Part shown: in pieces, positions 25,411 through 33,624 of the stretch | Layout: every line of letters begins with the position of its first letter | How positions within the stretch are numbered: the first letter of the stretch is position 1 | NCBI GenBank assembly: GCA_017936265.1 | Contig: JAGBFX010000054.1 | Location: 1-38,268, forward strand | Length of the DNA stretch: 38,268 nt | Direction: 5' to 3' | From: Bacteroidaceae bacterium | Lineage (GTDB): Bacteria; Bacteroidota; Bacteroidia; Bacteroidales; Bacteroidaceae | Notes under the pieces: generated by a model | Told to the model about the DNA's origin: nothing | Databases searched by the model: none | What the model saw: only the letters and a program-made list of their open reading frames with translations | Program-made: the position numbers and the translations under genes

Positions 25411-27840
25411 TCATTTGTTTATTGCATCGACAGGATTATCGTTCGCGGCCTTGTATGAACAGGCAGTGACGGTAAGCACTGTTATGAGGGCAACCAATGC
25501 TATGGCAAGCAGATATACCCACAGGGCAAAAGGCGCCTGATAGACAAACTGCTCTGTCCAGTAGTTGATTATCACAAAACCGAGAAGCACGGCCACTGCT
25601 GAACATATTGCAAGCACTTTAAGATATTTGCCGTTGAACATTGCCAGTATGCTGCTCACCGCTGCACCATGTACGCGACGGATTCCAATCTCGCGGCGGC
25701 GATACTGCGTCTCAAAGTGTACAAGACCGAAGACTCCTATTATCGAAATCAATATCGAAAGTACCGTGAAAAGGATGATAAGTGAAGCCAGTTTGCTTTC
25801 CTTCTTGTAATTGCTCTCAAGTTCGGAGTCGAAGAATGAGATATCGTAACTGTCGGCCGGCACGTCGGGCGCATACTCTGCAATTGTCTTGGCTATGAAC
25901 TCACGCACAGCAGCAACATCTGCTCTCGGTGTTGTACGTACATACATTTTATTCATCACACGCCAAGGATACTTGCCGAAGATGTAGAATGCGAAAGGCT
26001 CAATGTTGTACTGCATGGGACGGAAGTTAAAATCCTTGCATATACCTACCACCTCGGTACCTGAACGGTGACCCGAAATGACATCGCCCACCTTCAGACC
26101 AAGCTTGTGTGCGGCGTCCTCGTTGAATATATACGCACCGTTTGCATTGCGTTCATCGCCGCTGAGGAAATCGCGACCATCGACTATGTCAATCCCCATA
26201 AACCGTAGGAAGTCCCACGAAACAGGATATACCTGGAAATATATGCTCTGGTCGTTGAATTCACGCCCCCACTGCATTCTCGATAGTTGAATGAATGAAC
26301 CGTCGGCAAAAGTGACATCCTCTATCTCGGGGTTCTTCATCAGGCTCCCGGCAAAGGCGTCGCGCCTGCCGTAAGACAATCCATCCTCCTGGTCATAGGA
26401 TTCGAATACCGTTTCGCCCGGCAGATGGTTTACCACAAGAAGATTGTTCTTGTTGAAGCCCATGTCATGTGTGAGCATGTAATCATACTGCCTGTAGATT
26501 GAAAGCGAACAGATGACAAGCGTTATCGAAATTGTATACTGCACGGCCACAAGCGTGTAGCGCAAACGCCTACCCGGCGCCGTGGCCTGAAAACCTCCCA
26601 TTACCATAGCCGGCGAGAAACGGGTAATGTACCATGCAGGGTATATGCTCACGATTATTCCTGTAACGAGAGCGACAGCAGCGACTGCCACTGCAACACC
26701 TGCATTGTCGCCGAATGCTATTGAGGTTGATATGTGCTCGGTAAGCGGTGTCTCCATGAACATGCCTACAATAACCGCTGCACCGCAGAGAGCTACAAGC
26801 ACAAGGCCCACTGTCTCAAATACAAAGTTCAGGCGCAGGATGAAGGATGATGCTCCGAACACCTTGCATGTATTTATTGTCTTTATGCGCACAGGAATGA
26901 GTGCAAAGAAGAAATTGACGAAGTTTATGAGCGCAATGGCCATTATAAGTACTGCTATGGCAAGGAGCGTATATGTTGTGGTCTTGTTGCCGGTTGCATG
27001 TGCAGCCCCGCTGACATCTGTTGAGAAATATAGTTCTGTGAGCGGGTTAAGACGTGGATTGACACGCCTGAGGAATTCGGCAATATCCTCTTCACTTACA
27101 TTCTGGGCTCTTAGCGATTCAACAACATTGTTCCTCAGTTTATCGCAGACATTATCGGGCGACACCCCATCACCCAACACCAAATAATAGGGGTTGTTCC
27201 AGTTGTTAGGGTTGTCATCCTCCTGCGGGAACATTCCTCCCCAACCGTCGCACTCATCAAGAATGCTGGGCGAGGGCGTGTCCTTGCATATTGCAATGAC
27301 CGTTGCTGTATTCTCCTCGCTTGCCTCGCGGCCATAGCATATCACATCACCGGCCGAGATGTTGAATTTCCTTGCCGCAGATTCCTTCAGCACCAATGTG
27401 GAATGGTCGAGGAAATTGTCAAGCGAGCCCTCAATTATCTCAAGCCCGAAGATATCAAGTCCTTCACGCTCCGCCTCGCACAAGTCGAAATAGAGATACT
27501 CTATTCCCTTGTCGCTCTTCCTTGAGTAATCGGAATTGATGTTGTAATGCCCTGTTGGCCATATTGTAGCACTTTTCTCTATTTCGGGTACACCATTGCA
27601 CAGGTCATCGGGCAACTGGCGAGCCCACGTGGTGCTCCAGTACCCCTCTTCGGCCCAATGGGGATATTCAAAGCGGTATATGTTCTTTGCATTGGGAATG
27701 GCCTTGTTGTATGAGAGGTCGAACTTTACCTGCACTGCGATAAGATATACCGCAGCAAAGGCAACCGCCATACCCAGTATGTTAAGCAATGAAGAGGTCG
27801 TGTACCTTTTCAAAAGCATTATAAAGTTCTTGAAATACAT
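25411..27840 (-). CDS. FtsX/MacB-type ABC permease (first in the locus)
   Basis: 809 residues from MYFKNFIMLLKRYTTSS (ATG 27840-27838). I chose this start because the neighbouring paralog begins MYLRNFIILLKRYITSS at the same place; upstream in-frame ATGs lie in repeat DNA. Layout: first helix at about 18-38, periplasmic MacB_PCD domain, NFVNFFFALIPVRIKTIN at the middle helices, second periplasmic domain, three last helices with the motif RRREIGIRRVHGAAVSSI. It is predicted to be part of the tripartite exporter with the adaptor and TolC-like protein upstream. Confidence 0.92.
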   Translation of the reverse strand: MYFKNFIMLLKRYTTSSLLNILGMAVAFAAVYLIAVQVKFDLSYNKAIPNAKNIYRFEYPHWAEEGYWSTTWARQLPDDLCNGVPEIEKSATIWPTGHYNINSDYSRKSDKGIEYLYFDLCEAEREGLDIFGLEIIEGSLDNFLDHSTLVLKESAARKFNISAGDVICYGREASEENTATVIAICKDTPSPSILDECDGWGGMFPQEDDNPNNWNNPYYLVLGDGVSPDNVCDKLRNNVVESLRAQNVSEEDIAEFLRRVNPRLNPLTELYFSTDVSGAAHATGNKTTTYTLLAIAVLIMAIALINFVNFFFALIPVRIKTINTCKVFGASSFILRLNFVFETVGLVLVALCGAAVIVGMFMETPLTEHISTSIAFGDNAGVAVAVAAVALVTGIIVSIYPAWYITRFSPAMVMGGFQATAPGRRLRYTLVAVQYTISITLVICSLSIYRQYDYMLTHDMGFNKNNLLVVNHLPGETVFESYDQEDGLSYGRRDAFAGSLMKNPEIEDVTFADGSFIQLSRMQWGREFNDQSIYFQVYPVSWDFLRFMGIDIVDGRDFLSGDERNANGAYIFNEDAAHKLGLKVGDVISGHRSGTEVVGICKDFNFRPMQYNIEPFAFYIFGKYPWRVMNKMYVRTTPRADVAAVREFIAKTIAEYAPDVPADSYDISFFDSELESNYKKESKLASLIILFTVLSILISIIGVFGLVHFETQYRRREIGIRRVHGAAVSSILAMFNGKYLKVLAICSAVAVLLGFVIINYWTEQFVYQAPFALWVYLLAIALVALITVLTVTACSYKAANDNPVDAINK

Positions 27841-27895
27841 AGTATTTGTTTTAATATGAGTAAGTAATAAATGTTCTTGTTTTGTAATTCCCAAT

Positions 27896-27964
27896 TTGTC
27901 ATATCGAACGCACGTGAGATATCTCAATATTTTTTTAGATTCCTCGTCGCTCGGTTCGGGACAA
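27896..27964. repeat. Interspersed palindromic repeat, copy 4
   Basis: Left arm TTGTCATATCGAACGCACGTGAGATATCTCA, AT-rich spacer, right arm ending CTCGGTTCGGGACAAG. The arms are partly complementary. Confidence 0.65.
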
Positions 27965-27975
27965 GTGCGCGATTA

Positions 27976-28052
27976 TTGTCATGTCGAACGCATGTGAGAC
28001 ATCTCTTTTTTCACGGTCTTTGAGATCCCTCACACAAGGTTCGGGATGAACA
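27976..28052. repeat. Interspersed palindromic repeat, copy 5
   Basis: Left arm TTGTCATGTCGAACGCATGTGAGACATCTC, right arm GAGATCCCTCACACAAGGTTCGGGATGAACAA. Confidence 0.65.
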
Positions 28053-28133
28053 ATCGCAGTAGATTTTTGTGTCAATGGACAACTCTTATATTGTTACCTA
28101 GGTAATAAATATTCTTGTTTTGTAATTCCCGGT

Positions 28134-28209
28134 TTGTCATATCGAACGCACGTGAGATATCTCAATATTTTTTGAGATCCCTCGTCGCTACGCTCTGTCG
28201 GGATGACAA
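28134..28209. repeat. Interspersed palindromic repeat, copy 6 (best preserved)
   Basis: Left arm TTGTCATATCGAACGCACGTGAGATATCTCA and right arm TGAGATCCCTCGTCGCTACGCTCTGTCGGGATGACAA flank AATATTTTT. The ends (TTGTCAT / ATGACAA) and the CTCA/TGAG centre pair. It ends four bases from the adaptor stop codon. Confidence 0.75.
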
Positions 28210-28213
28210 AACC

Positions 28214-29488
28214 TTATTTTCTGTTTTCCGTTTTTAAAATAAGCACTTCGTTGTCACCGAAATTATCGTATGACGATGTTATAACCTTTTCACCCGGTGC
28301 AAGGCCATCGAGAATCTCATAGTACCTTGGGTTCTGACGTCCTATGCGTATCTCGCGGCGATGAGCCTTCTCGCCTGTCTCATCCACGACATATATCCAA
28401 CGCCCGCCTGTCTTTTGGAAAAACGCTCCTCGCGGGATGTAGACAGCTTCGACAGGCTGTCCAAGCTGCAGATTCAGGTTATATGTCTGGCCGGTACGTA
28501 TATTGTCGGGCAATTCGCCACCGAACGTAAGGTCTACCTTGAACTTTCCGTCACGCACCTCGGGATAAACCTTTCTCAAAAGCATATCGTAGCTGTTATC
28601 CTGACGCATGAATGAGGCTGTGAGTCCTGTTACCACACGGTCGATATAATGCTCATCGACCATTGCGGTAACCTTATAGGCCGAGAGGTCGTTTATCTGA
28701 CCTATGGCGCTGCCCTGCGAGAGTGTCTGCCCAAGAACGACATTGAGCATACCCACCTCGCCGTCAATAGGAGCCTTAACCTTGAGGTTATCCACGCGCT
28801 CACGTATGAGCTGCATATTGAGCTGCATTGAACGGAGATTTTCATCGAGTTGCGCCACCTGCACGGTGCGGTAGAGAGAATCCTGTTTCTGTCGCTCGCG
28901 CACCAATGAGCGTCTGCTGAGTGCAAGTTCATAATCCTCCTTCGACTGCAAGTAGACCTCGCGGGCAACAAGTTCCTCATTGAGGAGTTCCTTGTTCTGC
29001 TCATATGCACGCTGCTTGCGGGTAACTTCAAGGTCCAGCATGAGCATCTCCTGACGGAGCGAAAGACGTTCCTGCTCCATTGAGATAAGTGTGTTGCGCA
29101 GGATGTTCTGCTTCTCGGCAAGGTCGGCCTCGGACTGCAGAATCTGCATCGACAGCTGCTTGTTTGTCATCTCAAGGATAACATCGCCCGCCTTAACAGT
29201 CGTTCCCTCCTCGGCAACGACACGCTCCACCACACCGCTCTCGAGCGGAGAGAGTTGCATTGTAGTCATTGGCTGCACGGTTCCGCTCAGGCTGACATAA
29301 TCGTTGAACTCGCCTTCCTCGACGTTTGATACAGTAACTGTTGCCGTGTTCACACGCAGTGTCGTTGTGTTCTCTTTCAAAAGCAACCATACTATGAGCA
29401 CAACAACAACTGCTCCGAACAGATAAGGCAGGCTCTTCTTGCTGAAAACAGCACGCCAACCGCTTTTCTTCTCTAATTTTATATCCAT
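28214..29488 (-). CDS. HlyD/MacA-type membrane fusion (adaptor) protein
   Basis: 424 residues. A single N-terminal membrane helix (about 20-37) anchors it in the inner membrane. A lipoyl-like half (SPLESGVVERVVAEEGTTVKAGDVIL, about 80-105) and its partner (KVKAPIDGEVGML, about 234-246) bracket a long coiled coil (about 110-230). Beta-barrel and membrane-proximal domains follow (LAPGEKVITSS near the end). It links the FtsX-like permeases to the TolC-like outer membrane protein. It begins 13 bases after that gene and is certainly in the same operon. Confidence 0.93.
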   Translation of the reverse strand: MDIKLEKKSGWRAVFSKKSLPYLFGAVVVVLIVWLLLKENTTTLRVNTATVTVSNVEEGEFNDYVSLSGTVQPMTTMQLSPLESGVVERVVAEEGTTVKAGDVILEMTNKQLSMQILQSEADLAEKQNILRNTLISMEQERLSLRQEMLMLDLEVTRKQRAYEQNKELLNEELVAREVYLQSKEDYELALSRRSLVRERQKQDSLYRTVQVAQLDENLRSMQLNMQLIRERVDNLKVKAPIDGEVGMLNVVLGQTLSQGSAIGQINDLSAYKVTAMVDEHYIDRVVTGLTASFMRQDNSYDMLLRKVYPEVRDGKFKVDLTFGGELPDNIRTGQTYNLNLQLGQPVEAVYIPRGAFFQKTGGRWIYVVDETGEKAHRREIRIGRQNPRYYEILDGLAPGEKVITSSYDNFGDNEVLILKTENRK

Positions 29489-29501
29489 AGTAGTTTATAT
29501 T

Positions 29502-30833
29502 TTATTTTCCTGAATGTACAAAAGGTATTCCGCTATAATAGTCGACCATACGTTTCTCAATCATATATTGCAGTTGTGAGTGCAAACGGTCGGACTTTGC
29601 CTGCAGCAGTGTTGTCGCAGCACTTTGCAATTCAATGGCCGTTACAAGACCTTTCTCAAATTTTGCAGCAATACCGTCGTATGCCAACTGCGAAGCCTCA
29701 ACCTTCTTCACTGCCTGGCTATACTGCTTTCCGTACCCCTCCAACTGCCTGCAGCTCTTCACGACCTCGCTCTCTATCGCGTTACGTGTGGCGCTCAGCT
29801 CAAGTTCGGCGTTACGCAAAGCATTACGCGATGAACGTACCGATGCCTTGCGGCTCAGATTGGAGAATATAGGAATAGACATTGAGATACCTACATACTC
29901 GCCGCTGTTGTTCCTGAACTGCGAAGAGAAAGAGGGATAAGCCTGCCTGTTGTCAAAATTTGTATAGTAATTTGTGTTTATTCCCGCCGAGAGGCTTATG
30001 GTAGGGAACCAGGCAGCCTTTGAACTCAGATAATTCAGTCTGTACTCCTTTACCACAAGCTCCGATGATACCATCTGGGCATTATTTGCGAGTGCATACT
30101 CCACAAGGTTATTCACAGAACGCTCGCCCGGCATCGGAACAACCGTATTCTCCCCGATAACCTCAAGAGGCTCTCCCTGCGGATAGTTCATGACCTCACG
30201 AAGGGCTATCCATGCCATGGCAAGGTTGTTTTGCTGCTCGGTAAGCAGATAATCATAATTGGCCTCCTGTGATGCGACCTCGGCAACCTCGGCAGCACTC
30301 TTGCGCCCCAGCTCATGGAGTTTCTGCGCCTGACGCAGAGTCTTGCGCGATGCCGACAGATGCTCCTCGGCAATCCTTACGGCACCTTTATAATACAGGA
30401 CATCGGTATACGCCCTCATAACCTCCATTGCCACCTTGTCGCGTGCAATCTGCAAGTCACTGTAACCACGGTCACGTGCAACCTTTGCAGCGCGTATGGC
30501 ATTCACATAACGCAGCCCTGCGAAGAGCGGCATTGAAGCCGACAGGCTGTATGAGTTACCGAATGTGGAGACCGTAGTATAACTGTTTGTCTCGGGGTCA
30601 ATTGAACGTCCGAAATTTGTAGAAGCCGACACTCCTGCCGAAACCGACGGAAACAACTCTGCGACAGACTGTTTGTAGTTCATCTTGGCATTATCAAGTA
30701 CATTCTCCTGCTTGCCGACAGTTATTGAATGCTCGACGGCATAGGCCATGCACTCATCCATTGTCATTACCTGCGCAGGTGCGGCATTCGACAGAATGCA
30801 ACCTGCTGCGATTATAAGAAATATTTTTTTCAT
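29502..30833 (-). CDS. TolC-family outer membrane efflux protein
   Basis: 443 residues from MKKIFLIIAAGCILSNAAPAQ (signal peptide). An in-frame ATG far upstream at 30998 would read through the sigma-54 promoter, so I reject it. The protein shows the internal two-fold repeat of outer membrane efflux proteins: MTMDECMAYAVEHSITV near residue 25 and the second half starting near VEYALANNAQMVSSEL, with long helices (RIAEEHLSASRKTLRQAQKLHELG) and strands of the beta barrel. It forms the outer membrane channel of the exporter. It is the first gene after the sigma-54 promoter. Confidence 0.93.
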   Translation of the reverse strand: MKKIFLIIAAGCILSNAAPAQVMTMDECMAYAVEHSITVGKQENVLDNAKMNYKQSVAELFPSVSAGVSASTNFGRSIDPETNSYTTVSTFGNSYSLSASMPLFAGLRYVNAIRAAKVARDRGYSDLQIARDKVAMEVMRAYTDVLYYKGAVRIAEEHLSASRKTLRQAQKLHELGRKSAAEVAEVASQEANYDYLLTEQQNNLAMAWIALREVMNYPQGEPLEVIGENTVVPMPGERSVNNLVEYALANNAQMVSSELVVKEYRLNYLSSKAAWFPTISLSAGINTNYYTNFDNRQAYPSFSSQFRNNSGEYVGISMSIPIFSNLSRKASVRSSRNALRNAELELSATRNAIESEVVKSCRQLEGYGKQYSQAVKKVEASQLAYDGIAAKFEKGLVTAIELQSAATTLLQAKSDRLHSQLQYMIEKRMVDYYSGIPFVHSGK

Positions 30834-30860
30834 ACTTTGTAGCTGTTTCTGCAAGATTAC

Positions 30861-30878
30861 ATGCCAAAAGCGTGCCAA
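30861..30878 (-). promoter_or_regulatory. Sigma-54 (-24/-12) promoter of the export locus
   Basis: The minus strand reads TTGGCACGCTTTTGGCAT: GG (30876-30875), exactly ten bases, GC (30864-30863), with the -24 half a perfect TGGCACG. It lies about 28 bases upstream of the TolC gene start, and the locus ends with an NtrC-type activator. Confidence 0.85.
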
Positions 30879-30932
30879 AGTAATTAAATCATTAGCATAC
30901 AATAAATTAAAAAAATCGCAACCACCGCATTT

Positions 30933-30949
30933 TGTCAAATTTTTAGACA
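30933..30949. promoter_or_regulatory. Candidate enhancer site for the sigma-54 activator
   Basis: TGTC-N9-GACA dyad located about 80-100 bases upstream of the predicted sigma-54 start site, the usual distance for NtrC-type enhancers. Short arms make this tentative. Confidence 0.25.
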
Positions 30950-31054
30950 GGTGATGTAAAAGCATTGGACAACCGGAAGGATTGCCTATCATAAACAACT
31001 AACGAAAATGGTAAAAGCACTATACAAGAGAAAGAATGGATGAATCAAAAACAT

Positions 31055-31106
31055 TGTACATAAACAGGTCACAAAGTTTTGCTGCTTTGTGACCTGTTTA
31101 TGTACA
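31055..31106 (-). terminator. Perfect 22-bp hairpin, probable terminator
   Basis: Arms 31055-31076 and 31085-31106 are perfectly complementary with an eight-base loop. On the minus strand it follows the stop codon at 31117 and is followed by TGTTTTT. The stem is unusually long for a terminator. Confidence 0.75.
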
Positions 31107-31116
31107 TACATTAATA

Positions 31117-31638
31117 CTACTCGCCTTTGTACATATTCTGATATTCCTGTTGAGAGAACTCGACATTTACCCGTTTTTCAAGAATCATCAAGGCCGTATC
31201 GGGCCAATAAGCCTTGTTATCATCGAGTATAAAACGCATTACCGTATCGCTGAGCAATTCAAACGTAACATCGTTATATTTGTCCCAACTGTCAAAGCCA
31301 TAAAAATCGGATATGCCTTCACATATTTTACTCTTTACAACATTCCTCTCCGGTTTCTTTACACGTACCATTTGAAGATACTTACCCGCTTCATCCCATT
31401 CAGGCATATGGATTCTATCGCCACGAAAAAACACTCCTCCTACAGTAAAAATCAAAGAATCATTTCTTTCACCACACCAAATATAGAACTGGTGTACATC
31501 ATCATTCCATATATAATTCCAGCAACCGACTAACGGCGACAACTCCCCGTCACCATCTTCTTGCGTGGAACTAATGAAACTCTGCATTGTCAATGACAAT
31601 GTAACAAGTCCCAAAATTAAAAGGAATGTTCTTTTCAT
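31117..31638 (-). CDS. Small exported protein of unknown function
   Basis: 173 residues from MKRTFLLILGLVTLSLTMQSFIS, a signal peptide with no lipobox. A longer frame from 31737 would read through the promoter region and is rejected. The mature part (SPLVGCWNYIWNDDVHQFYIWC onwards) is short and rich in aromatic residues and beta strands, with the typical start 'L-x-G-x-W' of small lipocalin-like or YP-type secreted Bacteroidales proteins. I cannot assign a function. It stands alone, with a promoter at 31718-31749 and a strong hairpin after it. Confidence 0.75.
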   Translation of the reverse strand: MKRTFLLILGLVTLSLTMQSFISSTQEDGDGELSPLVGCWNYIWNDDVHQFYIWCGERNDSLIFTVGGVFFRGDRIHMPEWDEAGKYLQMVRVKKPERNVVKSKICEGISDFYGFDSWDKYNDVTFELLSDTVMRFILDDNKAYWPDTALMILEKRVNVEFSQQEYQNMYKGE

Positions 31639-31717
31639 AATATCTAAATTTATAGGATATCCCAATTGGCTACCAACTTTCTCAGCAATACTATTCAAAC
31701 GTCTTATCCAGCAATTA

Positions 31718-31749
31718 CAAATATAACAACGATACATTTATAATCAAAA
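31718..31749 (-). promoter_or_regulatory. Promoter of the small exported protein
   Basis: Minus strand TTTTG (31745-31749), 19 bases, TATATTTG (31718-31725). The leader to the start codon at 31638 is about 75 bases. Confidence 0.65.
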
Positions 31750-31775
31750 TCCGAAACTGTTTAAATTTATATCAC

Positions 31776-31783
31776 TATCTTCG
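31776..31783 (+). promoter_or_regulatory. Possible -7 box of the SpmA/B-like gene
   Basis: TATCTTCG, one mismatch from TAnnTTTG, lies 50 bases before the start codon. No clear -33 box is present. Confidence 0.4.
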
Positions 31784-31833
31784 CATCGTGGTTGGCTACG
31801 GCCGCTCTATAAATGTCTTAAAAAGAGGATTCT

Positions 31834-33066
31834 ATGGTACTTAACTATATTTGGATAGCATTCTTTCTCCTTGCATTTATTATAGCATTGGGGAAACTCA
31901 TCTTCCTGGGCGACACTACAGTGTTCCCTGCAATAATGGATTCCACCTTTGCACAGGCAAAGAATGCGTTCGAGATATCATTGGGACTGACAGGTGTGCT
32001 GTCGTTGTGGATGGGTATTATGAAAATTGGCGAGAAGGGCGGTCTTGTGGCGGCGCTTGCCAGGCTGCTGAGCCCTGTTCTTTGCAAGATTTTCCCCGAC
32101 ATCCCAAAGGGACACCCTGCCATGGGAACAATGTTCATGAACTTTTCGGCAAACATGCTGGGACTTGACAATGCAGCCACTCCCATGGGACTTAAAGCAA
32201 TGCAGGAACTACAGGAAATAAATCCCAAGAAGGACACCGCAAGCAACCCCATGATAATGTTCCTGGTACTGAACACATCGGGCCTCACACTCATTCCCAT
32301 AACCGTGCTGCTCTACCGCGCCGAGATGGGCGCAGCAAACCCCACCGACGTGTTTATCCCCATTCTGCTTGCCACAACAGTATCAACACTTGTGGGACTT
32401 ATAGTTACCAGCATATACCAACGCATAAACCTCTTCAACCGCACGATGCTGCTCTTTCTCTTTGGAATATGCGCGCTCATTGCCGGTGGAACATGGGGCA
32501 TGATGCAGCTGTCGCAGGTGCAGATTGAAGTTGTATCGACATCGCTCGCAAACATAATCCTCTTTTCGGTAATAATATTATTCATCGTAGCCGGAATGAG
32601 GGCAAAGATAAACGTATACGACGCTTTCATTGAAGGCGCAAAGGAGGGATTCGGCACTGCGGTGCGCATAATCCCCTACCTAATTGCCATACTTGTTGCC
32701 ATTGGGGTATTCCGCGCTTCGGGAGGCATGGACGTGATTATGGACGGTGTTGCATGGTGCGCCAATGCAGTGGGTCTGGGCGATGATTTCGTGGGTGCAC
32801 TGCCCACAGCCATAATGAAGCCGCTGAGCGGCAGCGGAGCACGCGGAATGATGATTGACGCCATGAACACATACGGTGCCGACTCGTTCGCAGGGCGCTT
32901 GGCATGCCTGTTCCAGGGAGCGACAGACACCACATTCTACATACTGGCCGTATACTTCGGCAGTGTGGGAATACGCAAGACACGCCATGCGGTCACATGC
33001 GGACTGCTCGCCGACCTTGCCGGAATAATTGCAGCCATTGTACTGGCATATATATTCTTCGGATAA
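31834..33066 (+). CDS. Fused SpmA-SpmB-like membrane protein (nucleoside recognition/Gate domain)
   Basis: 410 residues, almost wholly hydrophobic, with about ten membrane segments. The first half matches SpmA: FMNFSANMLGLDNAATPMGLKAM (about 101-124) is the Gate-domain signature. The second half matches SpmB: GFGTAVRIIPYLIAILVAIG, KPLSGSGARGMMIDAM, and ATDTTFYILAVYFGSVGIRKTRHA near the C-terminus. In spore formers SpmA and SpmB are separate proteins for spore-core dehydration. In non-sporulating Bacteroidetes the fused form has no proven role; membrane transport of a small molecule is the usual guess. The start ATG follows the -7 box by 50 bases. Confidence 0.9.
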   Translation: MVLNYIWIAFFLLAFIIALGKLIFLGDTTVFPAIMDSTFAQAKNAFEISLGLTGVLSLWMGIMKIGEKGGLVAALARLLSPVLCKIFPDIPKGHPAMGTMFMNFSANMLGLDNAATPMGLKAMQELQEINPKKDTASNPMIMFLVLNTSGLTLIPITVLLYRAEMGAANPTDVFIPILLATTVSTLVGLIVTSIYQRINLFNRTMLLFLFGICALIAGGTWGMMQLSQVQIEVVSTSLANIILFSVIILFIVAGMRAKINVYDAFIEGAKEGFGTAVRIIPYLIAILVAIGVFRASGGMDVIMDGVAWCANAVGLGDDFVGALPTAIMKPLSGSGARGMMIDAMNTYGADSFAGRLACLFQGATDTTFYILAVYFGSVGIRKTRHAVTCGLLADLAGIIAAIVLAYIFFG

Positions 33067-33089
33067 TAAGTTTTTTAATTTACAACAAA

Positions 33090-33164
33090 TGTCGTATCGA
33101 CCGTATGGGAGATATCTCTAGAATTGATTCAGATTTCTCATCACTGCGCTCTGTCGAATGACAA
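33090..33164. repeat. Interspersed palindromic repeat, copy 7
   Basis: Left arm TGTCGTATCGACCGTATGGGAGATATCTC and right arm TTTCTCATCACTGCGCTCTGTCGAATGACA in the gap between the SpmA/B-like gene and ybeY. Confidence 0.65.
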
Positions 33165-33178
33165 ATAATACTGATTCT

Positions 33179-33589
33179 ATGATAAGCTACCAGACCGAGG
33201 GCGTAAAGATGCCCGCAATAAAGAGACGTGAGACAACTGCGTGGATAAAGGCCGTTGCAGCCGAGTATGGTAAGAAAGTAGGCGACATCGCCTACATTTT
33301 CTGCGATGATGAGAAAATCCTTGAAGTGAACCGCGAATACCTGCAGCACGACTACTACACCGACATTATAACATTCGACTACTGCGAAGGCGACATCATC
33401 AGCGGCGACCTGTTCATATCACTGGACACTGTGCGCAGCAACAGCGAGATGGTCGGTGCCACATATGAACAGGAGCTGCATCGTGTTATTATCCATGGCA
33501 TACTCCACCTGTGCGGAATAAATGATAAGGGCGAGGGAGAACGCGAGATAATGGAGGCGTGTGAAAATAAGGCGCTGGCAATGCGTTAA
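33179..33589 (+). CDS. ybeY: Endoribonuclease YbeY (16S rRNA maturation)
   Basis: 136 residues from MISYQTEGVKMP. An earlier ATG at 33158 lies inside a palindromic repeat and is rejected. Conserved features are FCDDEKILEVNREYLQHDYYTDIITF (about 41-66) and the metal motif HGILHLCG with His106 and His110. In the textbook motif (HGxLHLxGYDH) a third His follows; here the equivalent residue is Asp116 (GINDKGEGERE). I recall the same change in other Bacteroidetes YbeY proteins, so it is probably lineage-specific rather than a defect. It acts in 16S rRNA 3'-end processing and ribosome quality control. Confidence 0.93.
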   Translation: MISYQTEGVKMPAIKRRETTAWIKAVAAEYGKKVGDIAYIFCDDEKILEVNREYLQHDYYTDIITFDYCEGDIISGDLFISLDTVRSNSEMVGATYEQELHRVIIHGILHLCGINDKGEGEREIMEACENKALAMR

Positions 33590-33624
33590 GTGGGTGACCC
33601 AAAAGTGAAATGGGTCACCCACGT

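Larger units (their letters stand above)
27841..28213. repeat. Repeat-filled gap with an 87-bp direct duplication
   Basis: There is no gene in these 373 bases. A block of about 87 bases (27864-27950) recurs at 28102-28187 with few differences; it begins TAATAAATNTTCTTGTTTTGTAATTCCC and contains one palindromic repeat arm. Three palindromic elements lie in the gap. I see no Bacteroidetes or sigma-54 promoter before the permease gene. Confidence 0.8.

Noticed and set aside
27841-28213. CRISPR-like array
   Set aside because: Only two direct copies with dissimilar, overlapping palindromes and no regular spacers or cas genes.
30834-30998. N-terminal extension of the TolC gene
   Set aside because: It would read through the sigma-54 promoter and hide the signal peptide.
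33158-33178. Earlier ATG for ybeY
   Set aside because: It lies inside a palindromic repeat and adds residues not expected in YbeY.
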